NCBI GenBank assembly: GCA_031553565.1
Contig: JAVBLK010000025.1
Location: forward strand, 1-43,048
Length of the DNA stretch: 43,048 nucleotides
DNA from: JAVBLK01 sp031553565
GTDB taxonomy: Bacteria > Bacillota > Clostridia > Christensenellales > DUVY01
Reading direction: 5' to 3'
Part shown: positions 7,267-14,466 of the stretch, piece after piece
Position numbering within the stretch: the stretch's first letter is position 1
Layout of the letters: the number at the start of each line of letters is the position of its first letter
Notes under the pieces: model-generated
Told to the model about the DNA's origin: nothing
Database searches by the model: none
Seen by the model: only the letters and a program-made list of their open reading frames with translations
Made by a program: the position numbers and the translations under genes

Positions 7267-7926
7267 ATGGATACGAAAGATTTACTGAGGTTTGAGCGCG
7301 AATACATATCCCGCGGTTATAAGCTGATCGCGGGGGTCGACGAGGCGGGCAGGGGGCCGCTGGCGGGCCCCGTTGCGTGCGCCGCCGTCATTATGCCGCT
7401 GGATAAGGACAGGATAATCCCGGGGGTAGACGACAGCAAGAAGCTTACCGAAAAAAAACGCGGGGAGCTTTACAAAAAAATCGTTGAAAACGCCCTTTGT
7501 TATAACGTAGTGTTTATCGACCATACCGTGATAGATGAAATAAACATCCTGAACGCGGCAAAGCGCGGGATGAAAACGGCGCTGGAAACGCTTAAGATCA
7601 GGCCGGATATCGCGCTTATCGACGCGGTGAAGCTTGATCTGGATTTCCCGTCCTTACCGATAATACACGGCGACGCGCTGTCGTACTCGATCGCGGCGGC
7701 GTCGATCCTGGCCAAGGTGGAGCGCGACCGGCTTATGCGGGAGTATGATAAAAAGTACCCTGAATACGGCTTTTCACGGCATAAGGGCTATGCCACGGCA
7801 AACCACCGCGCGCTGATATCGAAGTTCGGCAAGTGCGAAATACACCGCGAAAGTTTTTTAAAGAACGCGGCCATGTGGGCGGATGAAGCGGATGAAGGCG
7901 CGGAGGGCGGCGGCGGTGGACAATAA
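7267..7926 (+). CDS. rnhB: Ribonuclease HII
   Basis: RNase HII cleaves RNA in RNA-DNA hybrids and at single ribonucleotides misincorporated into DNA. The 219-residue product carries IAGVDEAGRGPLAGPV (about 18-33), containing the first two catalytic acids, the DDSKKLTEKKR motif, and ALIDAVKLDL with a further acid. It lies 22 bp after rbgA, and its 3' end overlaps yraN by 11 nt. The C-terminus ends in a Gly-rich run (EGGGGGQ), which partly reflects the GGAGG ribosome-binding site of yraN embedded in the coding sequence. Confidence 0.96.
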   Translation: MDTKDLLRFEREYISRGYKLIAGVDEAGRGPLAGPVACAAVIMPLDKDRIIPGVDDSKKLTEKKRGELYKKIVENALCYNVVFIDHTVIDEINILNAAKRGMKTALETLKIRPDIALIDAVKLDLDFPSLPIIHGDALSYSIAAASILAKVERDRLMREYDKKYPEYGFSRHKGYATANHRALISKFGKCEIHRESFLKNAAMWADEADEGAEGGGGGQ

Positions 7927-8272
7927 ATACACGGGCTCCGCCGGCGAGGCCGCGGCGGCAAATTATCTGATAAGCATAGGCTGGCAGATTCTCGCTACGA
8001 ACTGGGAAACCGAGGTCGGCGAGCTGGATATTGTCGCACGTGACGGCCAGGCGGTGGTCTTTATCGAGGTCAAAACGCGCTCGTCATACAAGTTCGGGCG
8101 TCCGGCAGAGGCGGTCGGGCGCGACAAGCAATACAAGCTGTCCATGATGGCGGCGCAGTACATAAAGAAAAACAGGCTACTGAATATCCCGGCAAGATTC
8201 GACGTGATCGAGGTCACGGCATATGCGATAAACCACATAAGAAACGCCTTCGAAAGCCGGATCAGCTTTTAG
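7916..8272 (+). CDS. yraN: UPF0102 family protein YraN, endonuclease-like fold
   Basis: YraN-family proteins have a restriction-endonuclease-like fold; their physiological role is not firmly known. The core GEAAAANYLISIGWQILATN, followed by GELDIVARDG and VVFIEVKTRSS, gives the E-D-EVK set of this fold. I chose the GTG at 7916 because GGAGG sits 6 nt upstream, giving 118 residues, the usual size. ATG codons at 7883 and 7892 are in frame but have no such site. It ends the ffh-to-yraN cluster and faces the minus-strand genes beyond. Confidence 0.9.
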   Translation: MDNKYTGSAGEAAAANYLISIGWQILATNWETEVGELDIVARDGQAVVFIEVKTRSSYKFGRPAEAVGRDKQYKLSMMAAQYIKKNRLLNIPARFDVIEVTAYAINHIRNAFESRISF

Positions 8273-8356
8273 GCGATGGGCGCGCCCGCCGTTCCCGGCA
8301 GAGGGAAACGTTGCAAAGAGTGACCGGCGGCGCCATAAGGCTTCGGGCAGTATTTT

Positions 8357-9184
8357 TTACAGGCAATACAGAATTATCGCCTGTTGGATAGTCAGGAATG
8401 TGTCAAAAAAACTATGCCCCACAAAATATTTGCTTGCGATAGCGTCCGCGGAGACCTCTTCGCCTCTTGAAACAGGCGGACACGGATTCAACTTCGCGCC
8501 GGCCTTTGCGTAAGTATCCAAAAGCTCTTTTGTTATCTGATACCCGCCGATATCCTGCCCTTCGGACAAGCTGTCCGTCATGATATAGTCGCTTTTTGCG
8601 ACCGCGCTCTTAATATCATGCTCGACTGATATCGCCTTGCTTTTATTTTCAACGCCTTTGGGGCAGCAATGTGTCACGTCCAGGCCAAAGGCCTCCGCCG
8701 CGTCTGCCCACGACATACATACGTTGTCGTTAAAGCCTACGACCGTATATTTCAGATCCCAAAAATCGCTTCTTGTTTTTGAAATCTTATACAGGTCGGT
8801 CAGGACCAGGGCAGGGTGGCTCCCGTCATCAGTCATAGCGTTAAACACGGGGCACCTGCTGTATTTAGCGTATTCCTGAAGCTTAGCAAAGGTTTTAAGC
8901 CGCGCGACGACAAAATCCGTCCAATTATTCAGATACCCTGCAACGTCCCCGATCGTTTCCTTTTTGTCAAGCGCCTCGCACGGAAACACTATCGGCTGTC
9001 CGCCCAGCATAAAAATACCCTTCTCGTAAGAGACCCTTGTCCTGACGCTGCCGGTAATGAAAAGCACGCCCGTTTTTCCTTTCAGGGCATTTTTATGCTT
9101 TCCGGCAATTATTTGGTCGGCAAGCGTGAAAATTTTCTTCACGTCGTCAACATTAAAATCTTTTAGACTCAAAAAATGTCTCAT
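8357..9184 (-). CDS. Divergent aspartate/ornithine-carbamoyltransferase-family protein
   Basis: The 275-residue protein has the transcarbamylase architecture. A carbamoyl-phosphate loop reads SVRTRVSYE (about 46-54), where classic ornithine enzymes have STRTR. It is followed by TDDGSHPALVLTDLY (about 118-132), where HPxQ is expected but HPAL is found, and by NPCPPVSRGEEVS near 233-245 in the place of HCLPxxRGEEV. It is shorter than the usual 305-330 residues. The changes suggest an altered second substrate. From memory, SxRTR variants also occur in N-acylornithine transcarbamylases, but that is not proof. No arginine or pyrimidine genes are nearby. It lies 45 bp after the GNAT-membrane gene on the same strand, with a GAGGGAG site, so the two are probably co-expressed. 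Confidence 0.75.
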   Translation of the reverse strand: MRHFLSLKDFNVDDVKKIFTLADQIIAGKHKNALKGKTGVLFITGSVRTRVSYEKGIFMLGGQPIVFPCEALDKKETIGDVAGYLNNWTDFVVARLKTFAKLQEYAKYSRCPVFNAMTDDGSHPALVLTDLYKISKTRSDFWDLKYTVVGFNDNVCMSWADAAEAFGLDVTHCCPKGVENKSKAISVEHDIKSAVAKSDYIMTDSLSEGQDIGGYQITKELLDTYAKAGAKLNPCPPVSRGEEVSADAIASKYFVGHSFFDTFLTIQQAIILYCL

Positions 9185-9229
9185 TGCAGATTCTCCCTCA
9201 TAATATAAATTTTTGATTCCGCTAAAATT

Positions 9230-10975
9230 TCAGTCCTGCGGCTTTGTTTTTTTGCCCTTGGCCTTATTATAAGCTTGTCTTTTTGCAAAACGGTTTTTCA
9301 GCCAGACAACTAATAGATACGTCATTGCCACCGCCCAAAACGCAATACTTACAATAAATACGACCAGGCTTGCCGTATTTGAAAAATCCGCCCCGATAAT
9401 AAACGACAGCACGTTATTTATCGAAAGCAGCAAGGTAAAGACAGAAATAACTTTAAATAAATTATCCTGCTTTTTGGAGAATTCCTTATTCAGCCTTTCG
9501 GACTTGATGGCAATGATTTTATTCAATTGCTCCGAGGTAGCCTCGTAATTCTTCCGCATCTCGAATATGCCCAGCCTTTCCGCCACCTTATCGCTCAAAA
9601 TCTTTGCCAGATAATATTTGTAGTTAAAGTCGAATAAAACCATGTATTTTCCGAAGCTTTCGATCAGATTTTCAATGATCCCTAAAGAGGGCTTAGGCGA
9701 CTGGTCAAACTCCTTGGTTACGGTGTTCTGCACAAGCTTAAGCGAGGCGATCTGCAGCGACAGCATTTCGCTGATATATACCATGAATATGCTGGTTTCG
9801 AGCCTTTCCTGGTAAGTGGAGGACGGGGTATTCGCATCGAACTCAAAGCTGACGCCGATGCCCGAACAATATATCTCGGCAAATTCATATTGGGCGATGT
9901 TGGTTGACGCGAATTCTTTTGCTTCCTCCGAGATGATCTTAGAACTCATCCGGCTGAAATACGCCTCCGCGAACAAAACATACTGTCTGTAATACGGATT
10001 AAGCTTTTCCGCGGAAGCCAGCAGGAACGTGCAGTTCCCCAGAACCTCAAGCCCCTGTTGCGACAAATACCCGATCAGAAGCTGTTCGGCTCCGTTTACC
10101 GTCACTTTCAAACTGCCCCTTGACGCCTGGTCAAGGACAAACGTCGGGTCGAAGGAGATCGAACGGAATTCGACGGTAAGCGTACCGATATTACGGTACG
10201 ATGACAGGTACAGCCCGGCCTCTAAAATCTTGCCTTTTTCCGCGTTTCCGTAATCGTCCTCGGGCAAAAAATCTATTTTGCCGATATACGCCCGGTTTAT
10301 GCGCTCGTTCATCAGGGAATTGACTTCCATCCGCGAAGTCTCGTTCAGCTTTTCCAAAAACGGGTTTGAAGCTTTTACTCTTACAAATTTTTCTGTCAGG
10401 GATACCGGAAGGAACAAGTACAGATCCATTTTCTCGTAACAGATAAAGTCATACTTGAACAGCGTGGTATTGCTGTCGTAAGAGCGGCATTTCTCAAAAT
10501 TGCATTTTACTAAAGCTTTTTTCCCCTCCGGAGACGTTGAGACCGCATAGATCTTGCCTATTTCATAGCCGGAAACAGACATCTTAGATAAAAAAGCAAA
10601 CATCTCTTTTATTAAGGTGTACCCGACGCCCATTCTTCTGTACTCGGGGAAAACCGCCACAGAAATTATGAAAATATTATTGACACAGTTTTTATCATAT
10701 TGAACGACGTCTTTTGGCTCGATATTATCGTCTGCCATTACAGGGTCATGCTCTACTCTTTCCGCCAGCCCGGAGGAGACGGGAAAAAAACAAATGTATC
10801 CGCACATCTTGTTTTTTTCATCAACGGCAAAAATAAACATTTTCTCATTCGTTTTATACCGCTGGCTGACGCTCTTGAAGCTTCCGCGGTATTTCTTATC
10901 ATAAACGATATTGTCAAGCGCCAAAACCTCGTTCAGCCTCGACTCGTCATATTTATCCGGGTGAATATATTCCAT
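9230..10975 (-). CDS. GNAT acetyltransferase with C-terminal two-helix membrane domain
   Basis: The 581-residue product has an N-terminal GNAT domain (about 1-165). Its acetyl-CoA loop is visible in FIISVAVFPEYRRMGVGYTL (RRMGVG). A long middle region of unknown fold follows, then a coiled-coil-like stretch (SEQLNKIIAIKSERLNKEF, about 480-500), two predicted membrane helices near 508-528 and 536-559, and a lysine-rich tail. The end layout recalls CorA-like two-helix tails, but no GMN motif is seen. The catalytic domain should face the cytoplasm. AGGAGG precedes the ATG. The likely partner is the carbamoyltransferase-like gene 45 bp downstream. The substrate is unknown. Confidence 0.7.
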   Translation of the reverse strand: MEYIHPDKYDESRLNEVLALDNIVYDKKYRGSFKSVSQRYKTNEKMFIFAVDEKNKMCGYICFFPVSSGLAERVEHDPVMADDNIEPKDVVQYDKNCVNNIFIISVAVFPEYRRMGVGYTLIKEMFAFLSKMSVSGYEIGKIYAVSTSPEGKKALVKCNFEKCRSYDSNTTLFKYDFICYEKMDLYLFLPVSLTEKFVRVKASNPFLEKLNETSRMEVNSLMNERINRAYIGKIDFLPEDDYGNAEKGKILEAGLYLSSYRNIGTLTVEFRSISFDPTFVLDQASRGSLKVTVNGAEQLLIGYLSQQGLEVLGNCTFLLASAEKLNPYYRQYVLFAEAYFSRMSSKIISEEAKEFASTNIAQYEFAEIYCSGIGVSFEFDANTPSSTYQERLETSIFMVYISEMLSLQIASLKLVQNTVTKEFDQSPKPSLGIIENLIESFGKYMVLFDFNYKYYLAKILSDKVAERLGIFEMRKNYEATSEQLNKIIAIKSERLNKEFSKKQDNLFKVISVFTLLLSINNVLSFIIGADFSNTASLVVFIVSIAFWAVAMTYLLVVWLKNRFAKRQAYNKAKGKKTKPQD

Positions 10976-11196
10976 ATTATCCTCCTGCGTATCCTCAAGC
11001 GATTTATAATTATACTATTCCGCGCAAAGCTGTCTTCTTGCCGTAAGAAGAATGCCGCTAATCTTACAAAAATTCTAACATAAAAACATCAAAAAATCAA
11101 ACGGCGAAAAAGCCGCTGACGGGGCGCAGTACAAGGCCGGTGAACGCGGCGGCAAGGGCGTTGCCCCTTTTAAAAAGCCTGCCTGTTTTCGCATTC

Positions 11197-11949
11197 TTAC
11201 AAATCAAGGAACTCATTGATGTCAATAGCGTCATAATACCCTTTCAATTTTTCAAACGTCGTATTGACGCGTATGTCGGGGTTGTAAATCATTTTCATTG
11301 CCAAAATATCGGCCGCGCACAGTCCCGGCACGGGGGAGAACTTATTGAGGATGCTCTTTCTGTTTGCGGTATGCCCGGTAAAGCCGACAAGGTGGAACGC
11401 CTCGTGCAATATTACGCTGTTGCGGTAGCCCTGCGCGCCGCCCGGCTCGATCAAGATATGCGCGTCGGGGCCGATCACGCCGCCGTCCGAATAGTGAAGC
11501 CGGCAAAAGCTGCGTTCGCTGCCGGTTACGCCCATGCTTTCTTTAATTGTTTTAAAGTTTTCTCTGGTGGGGAAGATGACCTTTACGTTCGCGGAGCCTG
11601 CCTGAACGATCTCAAGGCCGGGAAAGCCGCGCACGGAATTGTATGCGTCTGCAATTTTATGCAATGCTTCGACATCCCGGTCCGTCGGCGCGCCCTCGTA
11701 TGCCATCCGCAAATTGTCTGTCCATTTGATTAGGCCGTTGCGGTCATCAAACTGGGTCTCCTTGACAAAGTTGAACGCCGCGTCAAAGCTGCCCGGTATT
11801 TCCTTATCGTAAAAGACGGCGAAATTATGTCCCGGATTGATAAAGCCCCAACAAAAATATATGGAGGCGCTCAATAATGCCGAGAAAAAAAATATAAAAA
11901 AGATCAGGCCGCGGAACCGGCTTGCGCTTTTTTTTTCTTGTCGTTTCAA
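11197..11949 (-). CDS. Membrane-anchored DUF2927-like zinc metalloprotease
   Basis: The 250-residue protein has one membrane segment (about 14-37) after a basic N-terminus, so the rest should lie outside the membrane. HEAFHLVGFTGH (182-193) is a metzincin-type zinc motif HExxHxxGxxH, and SILNKFSPVPGLCAADILAM after it matches my memory of the DUF2927 family. The start is uncertain. The open frame begins at a TTG (11949) with a poor ribosome-binding site. An ATG-ATG pair 13 nt upstream has GAGGG before it but is one base out of frame, separated by a run of nine A. A promoter lies upstream (12028-12000). The substrate is unknown. Confidence 0.65.
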   Translation of the reverse strand: MKRQEKKSASRFRGLIFFIFFFSALLSASIYFCWGFINPGHNFAVFYDKEIPGSFDAAFNFVKETQFDDRNGLIKWTDNLRMAYEGAPTDRDVEALHKIADAYNSVRGFPGLEIVQAGSANVKVIFPTRENFKTIKESMGVTGSERSFCRLHYSDGGVIGPDAHILIEPGGAQGYRNSVILHEAFHLVGFTGHTANRKSILNKFSPVPGLCAADILAMKMIYNPDIRVNTTFEKLKGYYDAIDINEFLDL

Positions 11950-11999
11950 ATCCGGACATCATTTTCCCTCATGACGCTCGTTTTTTTCTTTATGTACGC

Positions 12000-12028
12000 A
12001 TTATCTCATCCGGGAAAGGTATTGTCAA
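12000..12028 (-). promoter_or_regulatory. Promoter of the metalloprotease-like gene
   Basis: On the minus strand a consensus -35 TTGACA (12028-12023), a 17-bp spacer and a -10 GATAAT (12005-12000) precede the gene by about 50 bp. Transcription should start near 11993. Confidence 0.65.
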
Positions 12029-12172
12029 TATTATCTCGTACAAAAGGGATGCGCATTCTTTTTGCCGGATTTTGCCGCAGTACTTTTCTTTGGCGGCGCT
12101 AATGCCTCAATTTTTACGTGTGTCAAAAAACTAAAGTTAATTACCGTAAAAATCAAAAAAGTATATATAAAA

Positions 12173-12214
12173 TGGTTAAAAGTGGTTGATTGTGGTTATC
12201 ATATGTGCTATACT
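12173..12214 (+). promoter_or_regulatory. mraZ promoter with three TGGTT operator repeats
   Basis: Three copies of TGGTT begin at 12173, 12183 and 12193, an exact 10-bp period, as in known MraZ operators (tandem TGG-type boxes one helical turn apart). They overlap a promoter with -35 TTGATT (12186-12191), a 17-bp spacer and -10 TATACT (12209-12214). MraZ bound here would block RNA polymerase, giving autoregulation of the division and cell-wall cluster. The -10 ends only 9 nt before the mraZ ATG. Confidence 0.75.
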
Positions 12215-12223
12215 ACATACATC

Positions 12224-12649
12224 ATGTTGGGTACCTTTCCTCATCAGCTCGATGACAAAAACAGAATAAGGATACCGGCAAAGCTTAAATCGGAGCTGAA
12301 GGATAACTATACCCTGACAAAAGGCGTGGACGGATGCATCTATGTATTTGCCAAGGATGCCTTCAATACGCATATCGCCGGTAAGCTGGACGGGGTTTCG
12401 ATAGGCGACAGGGCGGCGCAAAAGCCGTTGCGCCTTTTGATGGCGTCGGCGTTCGAGATCTCGGAGGACAAGCAGGGCAGGATAATCCTGCCGGCAGAGC
12501 TTATCAAGCACGCGGGGATAAAAAAGAACATCGTCATCCTGGGGGTGGGTAACCGCGCCGAGGTTTGGGATGAGGACAGGTGGAACGCCTACAACTCGGA
12601 CGAGGACTTTGACGCGGCGATGGAAGGGCTGAAAGAATATAAGATATAG
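12224..12649 (+). CDS. mraZ: Transcriptional regulator MraZ
   Basis: MraZ is a ring-forming DNA-binding protein that represses its own operon. The 141-residue product begins MLGTFPHQLDDKNRIRIPAK and carries the two conserved DxxxR repeats (DDKNR and DKQGR), one in each half. The frame is open 54 codons further upstream, but the ATG at 12224 gives the standard N-terminus, and the promoter and operator lie just before it. No Shine-Dalgarno sequence is visible and the -10 is 9 nt away, so the message is probably leaderless. It opens the cluster and is followed 20 bp later by rsmH. Confidence 0.95.
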   Translation: MLGTFPHQLDDKNRIRIPAKLKSELKDNYTLTKGVDGCIYVFAKDAFNTHIAGKLDGVSIGDRAAQKPLRLLMASAFEISEDKQGRIILPAELIKHAGIKKNIVILGVGNRAEVWDEDRWNAYNSDEDFDAAMEGLKEYKI

Positions 12650-12669
12650 AGGTTGACCCAGGATACAAT

Positions 12670-13608
12670 ATGCCTGAAATAAAAAAAAGTGAAAGCTATC
12701 ATGTCCCGATCATGCTTGACGAGGTGATAAACGCCTTGAAAGTAAAGCCGGGCGGCATATATCTTGACGGGACCTTGGGCGGCGGCGGGCATACGGAGGC
12801 GATCCTTGATGCGGGCGGCCGGGTGACCGCGATCGACAAGGACGCGGCGGCGATAGGTTACGCGGGCGAGAGGCTTAAAAAATACAGGGACAAGCTGTCG
12901 GTGATCCGCGCGGATTTTAAAGAAGCTGAACGGGTGCTGTCGGAGCGGAACATAACCGCGCTTGACGGCGCGCTGCTTGACCTGGGAATAAGCAGCAAGC
13001 AGATTGACGATGCGGAGAGGGGCTTTTCATACATGCAGGACGCGGCTCTCGATATGCGGATGGACAGACGGCAGTATCTTACGGCGCACGAAGTAGTGAA
13101 CGGATACGACGAAAAACGGCTTATAAAGATATTCAGGGACTACGGTGAGGAAGACTTTGCAGGAAAGATAGCGGCCGCGATAGTCCGGGAAAGGGCGAAT
13201 GAGCCGATAAAAACGACCGGCAGGCTGACGGAGATAATAAAGGGCGCGGTACCGCTGAAGTTTCAATTCGGTTCGCACCCGGCAAAGAAAGTGTTTCAAG
13301 CGATAAGGATCGAGGTCAACGGCGAGCTGGACGGGCTTGACGGGGCGATACGCACGATAGCGGCAAGGCTGAAAAAGGGCGGACGGTTCTGCGTGATAAC
13401 CTTTCACAGTCTGGAGGACAGGATAGTAAAACAGGCCTTTAAGCTGCTTGCGACCGATTGTATCTGCGACAAAAGCCTGCCGATCTGCGTGTGCGGGCAT
13501 AAGGCGAGCCTGAAGCTGTTCGGGAAACCGGTTACGGCAAGCGAAACGGAAATTAAGGCCAACAGCAGGGCGGCCTCCGCCAAGCTGCGGATAGCCGAAA
13601 AACTGTAA
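12670..13608 (+). CDS. rsmH: 16S rRNA (cytosine-1402-N4)-methyltransferase RsmH
   Basis: RsmH (MraW) methylates C1402 in the decoding centre. The 312-residue product starts with the usual HVPIMLDEVINAL (about 12-24), followed by the S-adenosylmethionine-binding loop YLDGTLGGGGHTEAIL (about 34-49), and later LLDLGISSKQIDD and FCVITFHSLEDRIVKQ. Length and position directly after mraZ are standard. A CDCICDK-like cysteine cluster near the C-terminus (ATDCICDKSLPICVCG) is also common in the family. Confidence 0.97.
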   Translation: MPEIKKSESYHVPIMLDEVINALKVKPGGIYLDGTLGGGGHTEAILDAGGRVTAIDKDAAAIGYAGERLKKYRDKLSVIRADFKEAERVLSERNITALDGALLDLGISSKQIDDAERGFSYMQDAALDMRMDRRQYLTAHEVVNGYDEKRLIKIFRDYGEEDFAGKIAAAIVRERANEPIKTTGRLTEIIKGAVPLKFQFGSHPAKKVFQAIRIEVNGELDGLDGAIRTIAARLKKGGRFCVITFHSLEDRIVKQAFKLLATDCICDKSLPICVCGHKASLKLFGKPVTASETEIKANSRAASAKLRIAEKL

Positions 13609-13650
13609 AAACAAATAAATCCATCATAAAAAAGGTGGTAAGAGAATAAA

Positions 13651-14427
13651 ATGTTAACGACAAAGAGAATTATTACAGATGACGACCGCCAGGGCGGCTA
13701 CGCCACGACAGCGGTAAGGAACACCGCCTCCTCAGCGAGGGGGGACGACCGTTACGGCCGCTATGAAGACCGTTATGAGAACCGTGTCCCGAGATCCAGC
13801 CGTACCGAGTTTACCGAGTACGAGCGCGACCGCTTAGATGCGATGCGTATGCGCGCGCCGCAAGGCAGCCGGTACGAGCAGCCGTTTACCGAAAGGGTCG
13901 ACCGGGCCGAAAGGACGACTACGGTTTCGCGCCCCGCACAGGCGCCTGCGCCCAGCCGCAGAACGTATTCTGAAGAGGATCTTATGCCCAGCATAAGGAC
14001 TATGCAGAGCGTAAAGACCGGAAAATCAAGGCAAAGCTCTTCGGCAAAGCGGATGGACAGGGCGGAAAGCCCGGAGAGAAGGCCGTTGAGCCAGAACGCA
14101 AAGCTGCTTATCGCGGTTTATGCTATCATCGTCTTTATCGCGCTTGTGCTGATAATCGCCAGCGGGATCGCCGCGAACAGGCAGGCGGATAAAAACGCGG
14201 AATTAGAAAACAGCAAGGGCGCGCTGCAGGCAGAGGTAACGGTTATCCGGAACGAGACAACAGCATATTATACGCCGAACCTGCCCGTCGATACATACGA
14301 GCCGGCAGCTGACAGCGAGGTAGTTTCGTTTACCGTATCACCCTTATCAGATAAAGTAACTTACGAGCCGCAGACCAACGTGTTCGACAAGATATGCGAC
14401 TTTTTCAGCAGATTATTCGGCGGTTAA
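13651..14427 (+). CDS. FtsL-like bitopic division protein with long disordered N-terminus
   Basis: The 258-residue protein sits where ftsL normally lies, between rsmH and the division penicillin-binding protein. Residues 1 to about 145 are rich in Arg, Tyr, Glu and Ser and look disordered, with near-repeats such as YGRYEDRYENR. One membrane helix follows (about 150-172, LLIAVYAIIVFIALVLIIAS). A short coiled-coil-like stretch (NAELENSKGALQAEVTVIRNE) and an outer tail of about 55 residues complete it. Canonical FtsL is roughly half this size, so the cytoplasmic extension is the odd feature. The assignment rests on topology and position, not on sequence identity. A weak GGTGG-type site precedes the ATG. 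Confidence 0.7.
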   Translation: MLTTKRIITDDDRQGGYATTAVRNTASSARGDDRYGRYEDRYENRVPRSSRTEFTEYERDRLDAMRMRAPQGSRYEQPFTERVDRAERTTTVSRPAQAPAPSRRTYSEEDLMPSIRTMQSVKTGKSRQSSSAKRMDRAESPERRPLSQNAKLLIAVYAIIVFIALVLIIASGIAANRQADKNAELENSKGALQAEVTVIRNETTAYYTPNLPVDTYEPAADSEVVSFTVSPLSDKVTYEPQTNVFDKICDFFSRLFGG

Positions 14428-14437
14428 ACATATTTGT

Positions 14438-14465
14438 GCCGCCTAAGCAGAGGAGGCGGCTTTTT
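14438..14465 (+). promoter_or_regulatory. Terminator-like hairpin overlapping the PBP ribosome-binding site
   Basis: GCCGCCT (14438-14444) pairs perfectly with AGGCGGC (14454-14460) across a 9-nt loop and is followed by five T. The AGGAGG ribosome-binding site of the next gene (14451-14456) lies partly in the loop and partly in the right arm. The same structure could therefore end transcription after the ftsL-like gene or hide the start of the PBP gene. Confidence 0.55.
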
Positions 14466-14466
14466 A

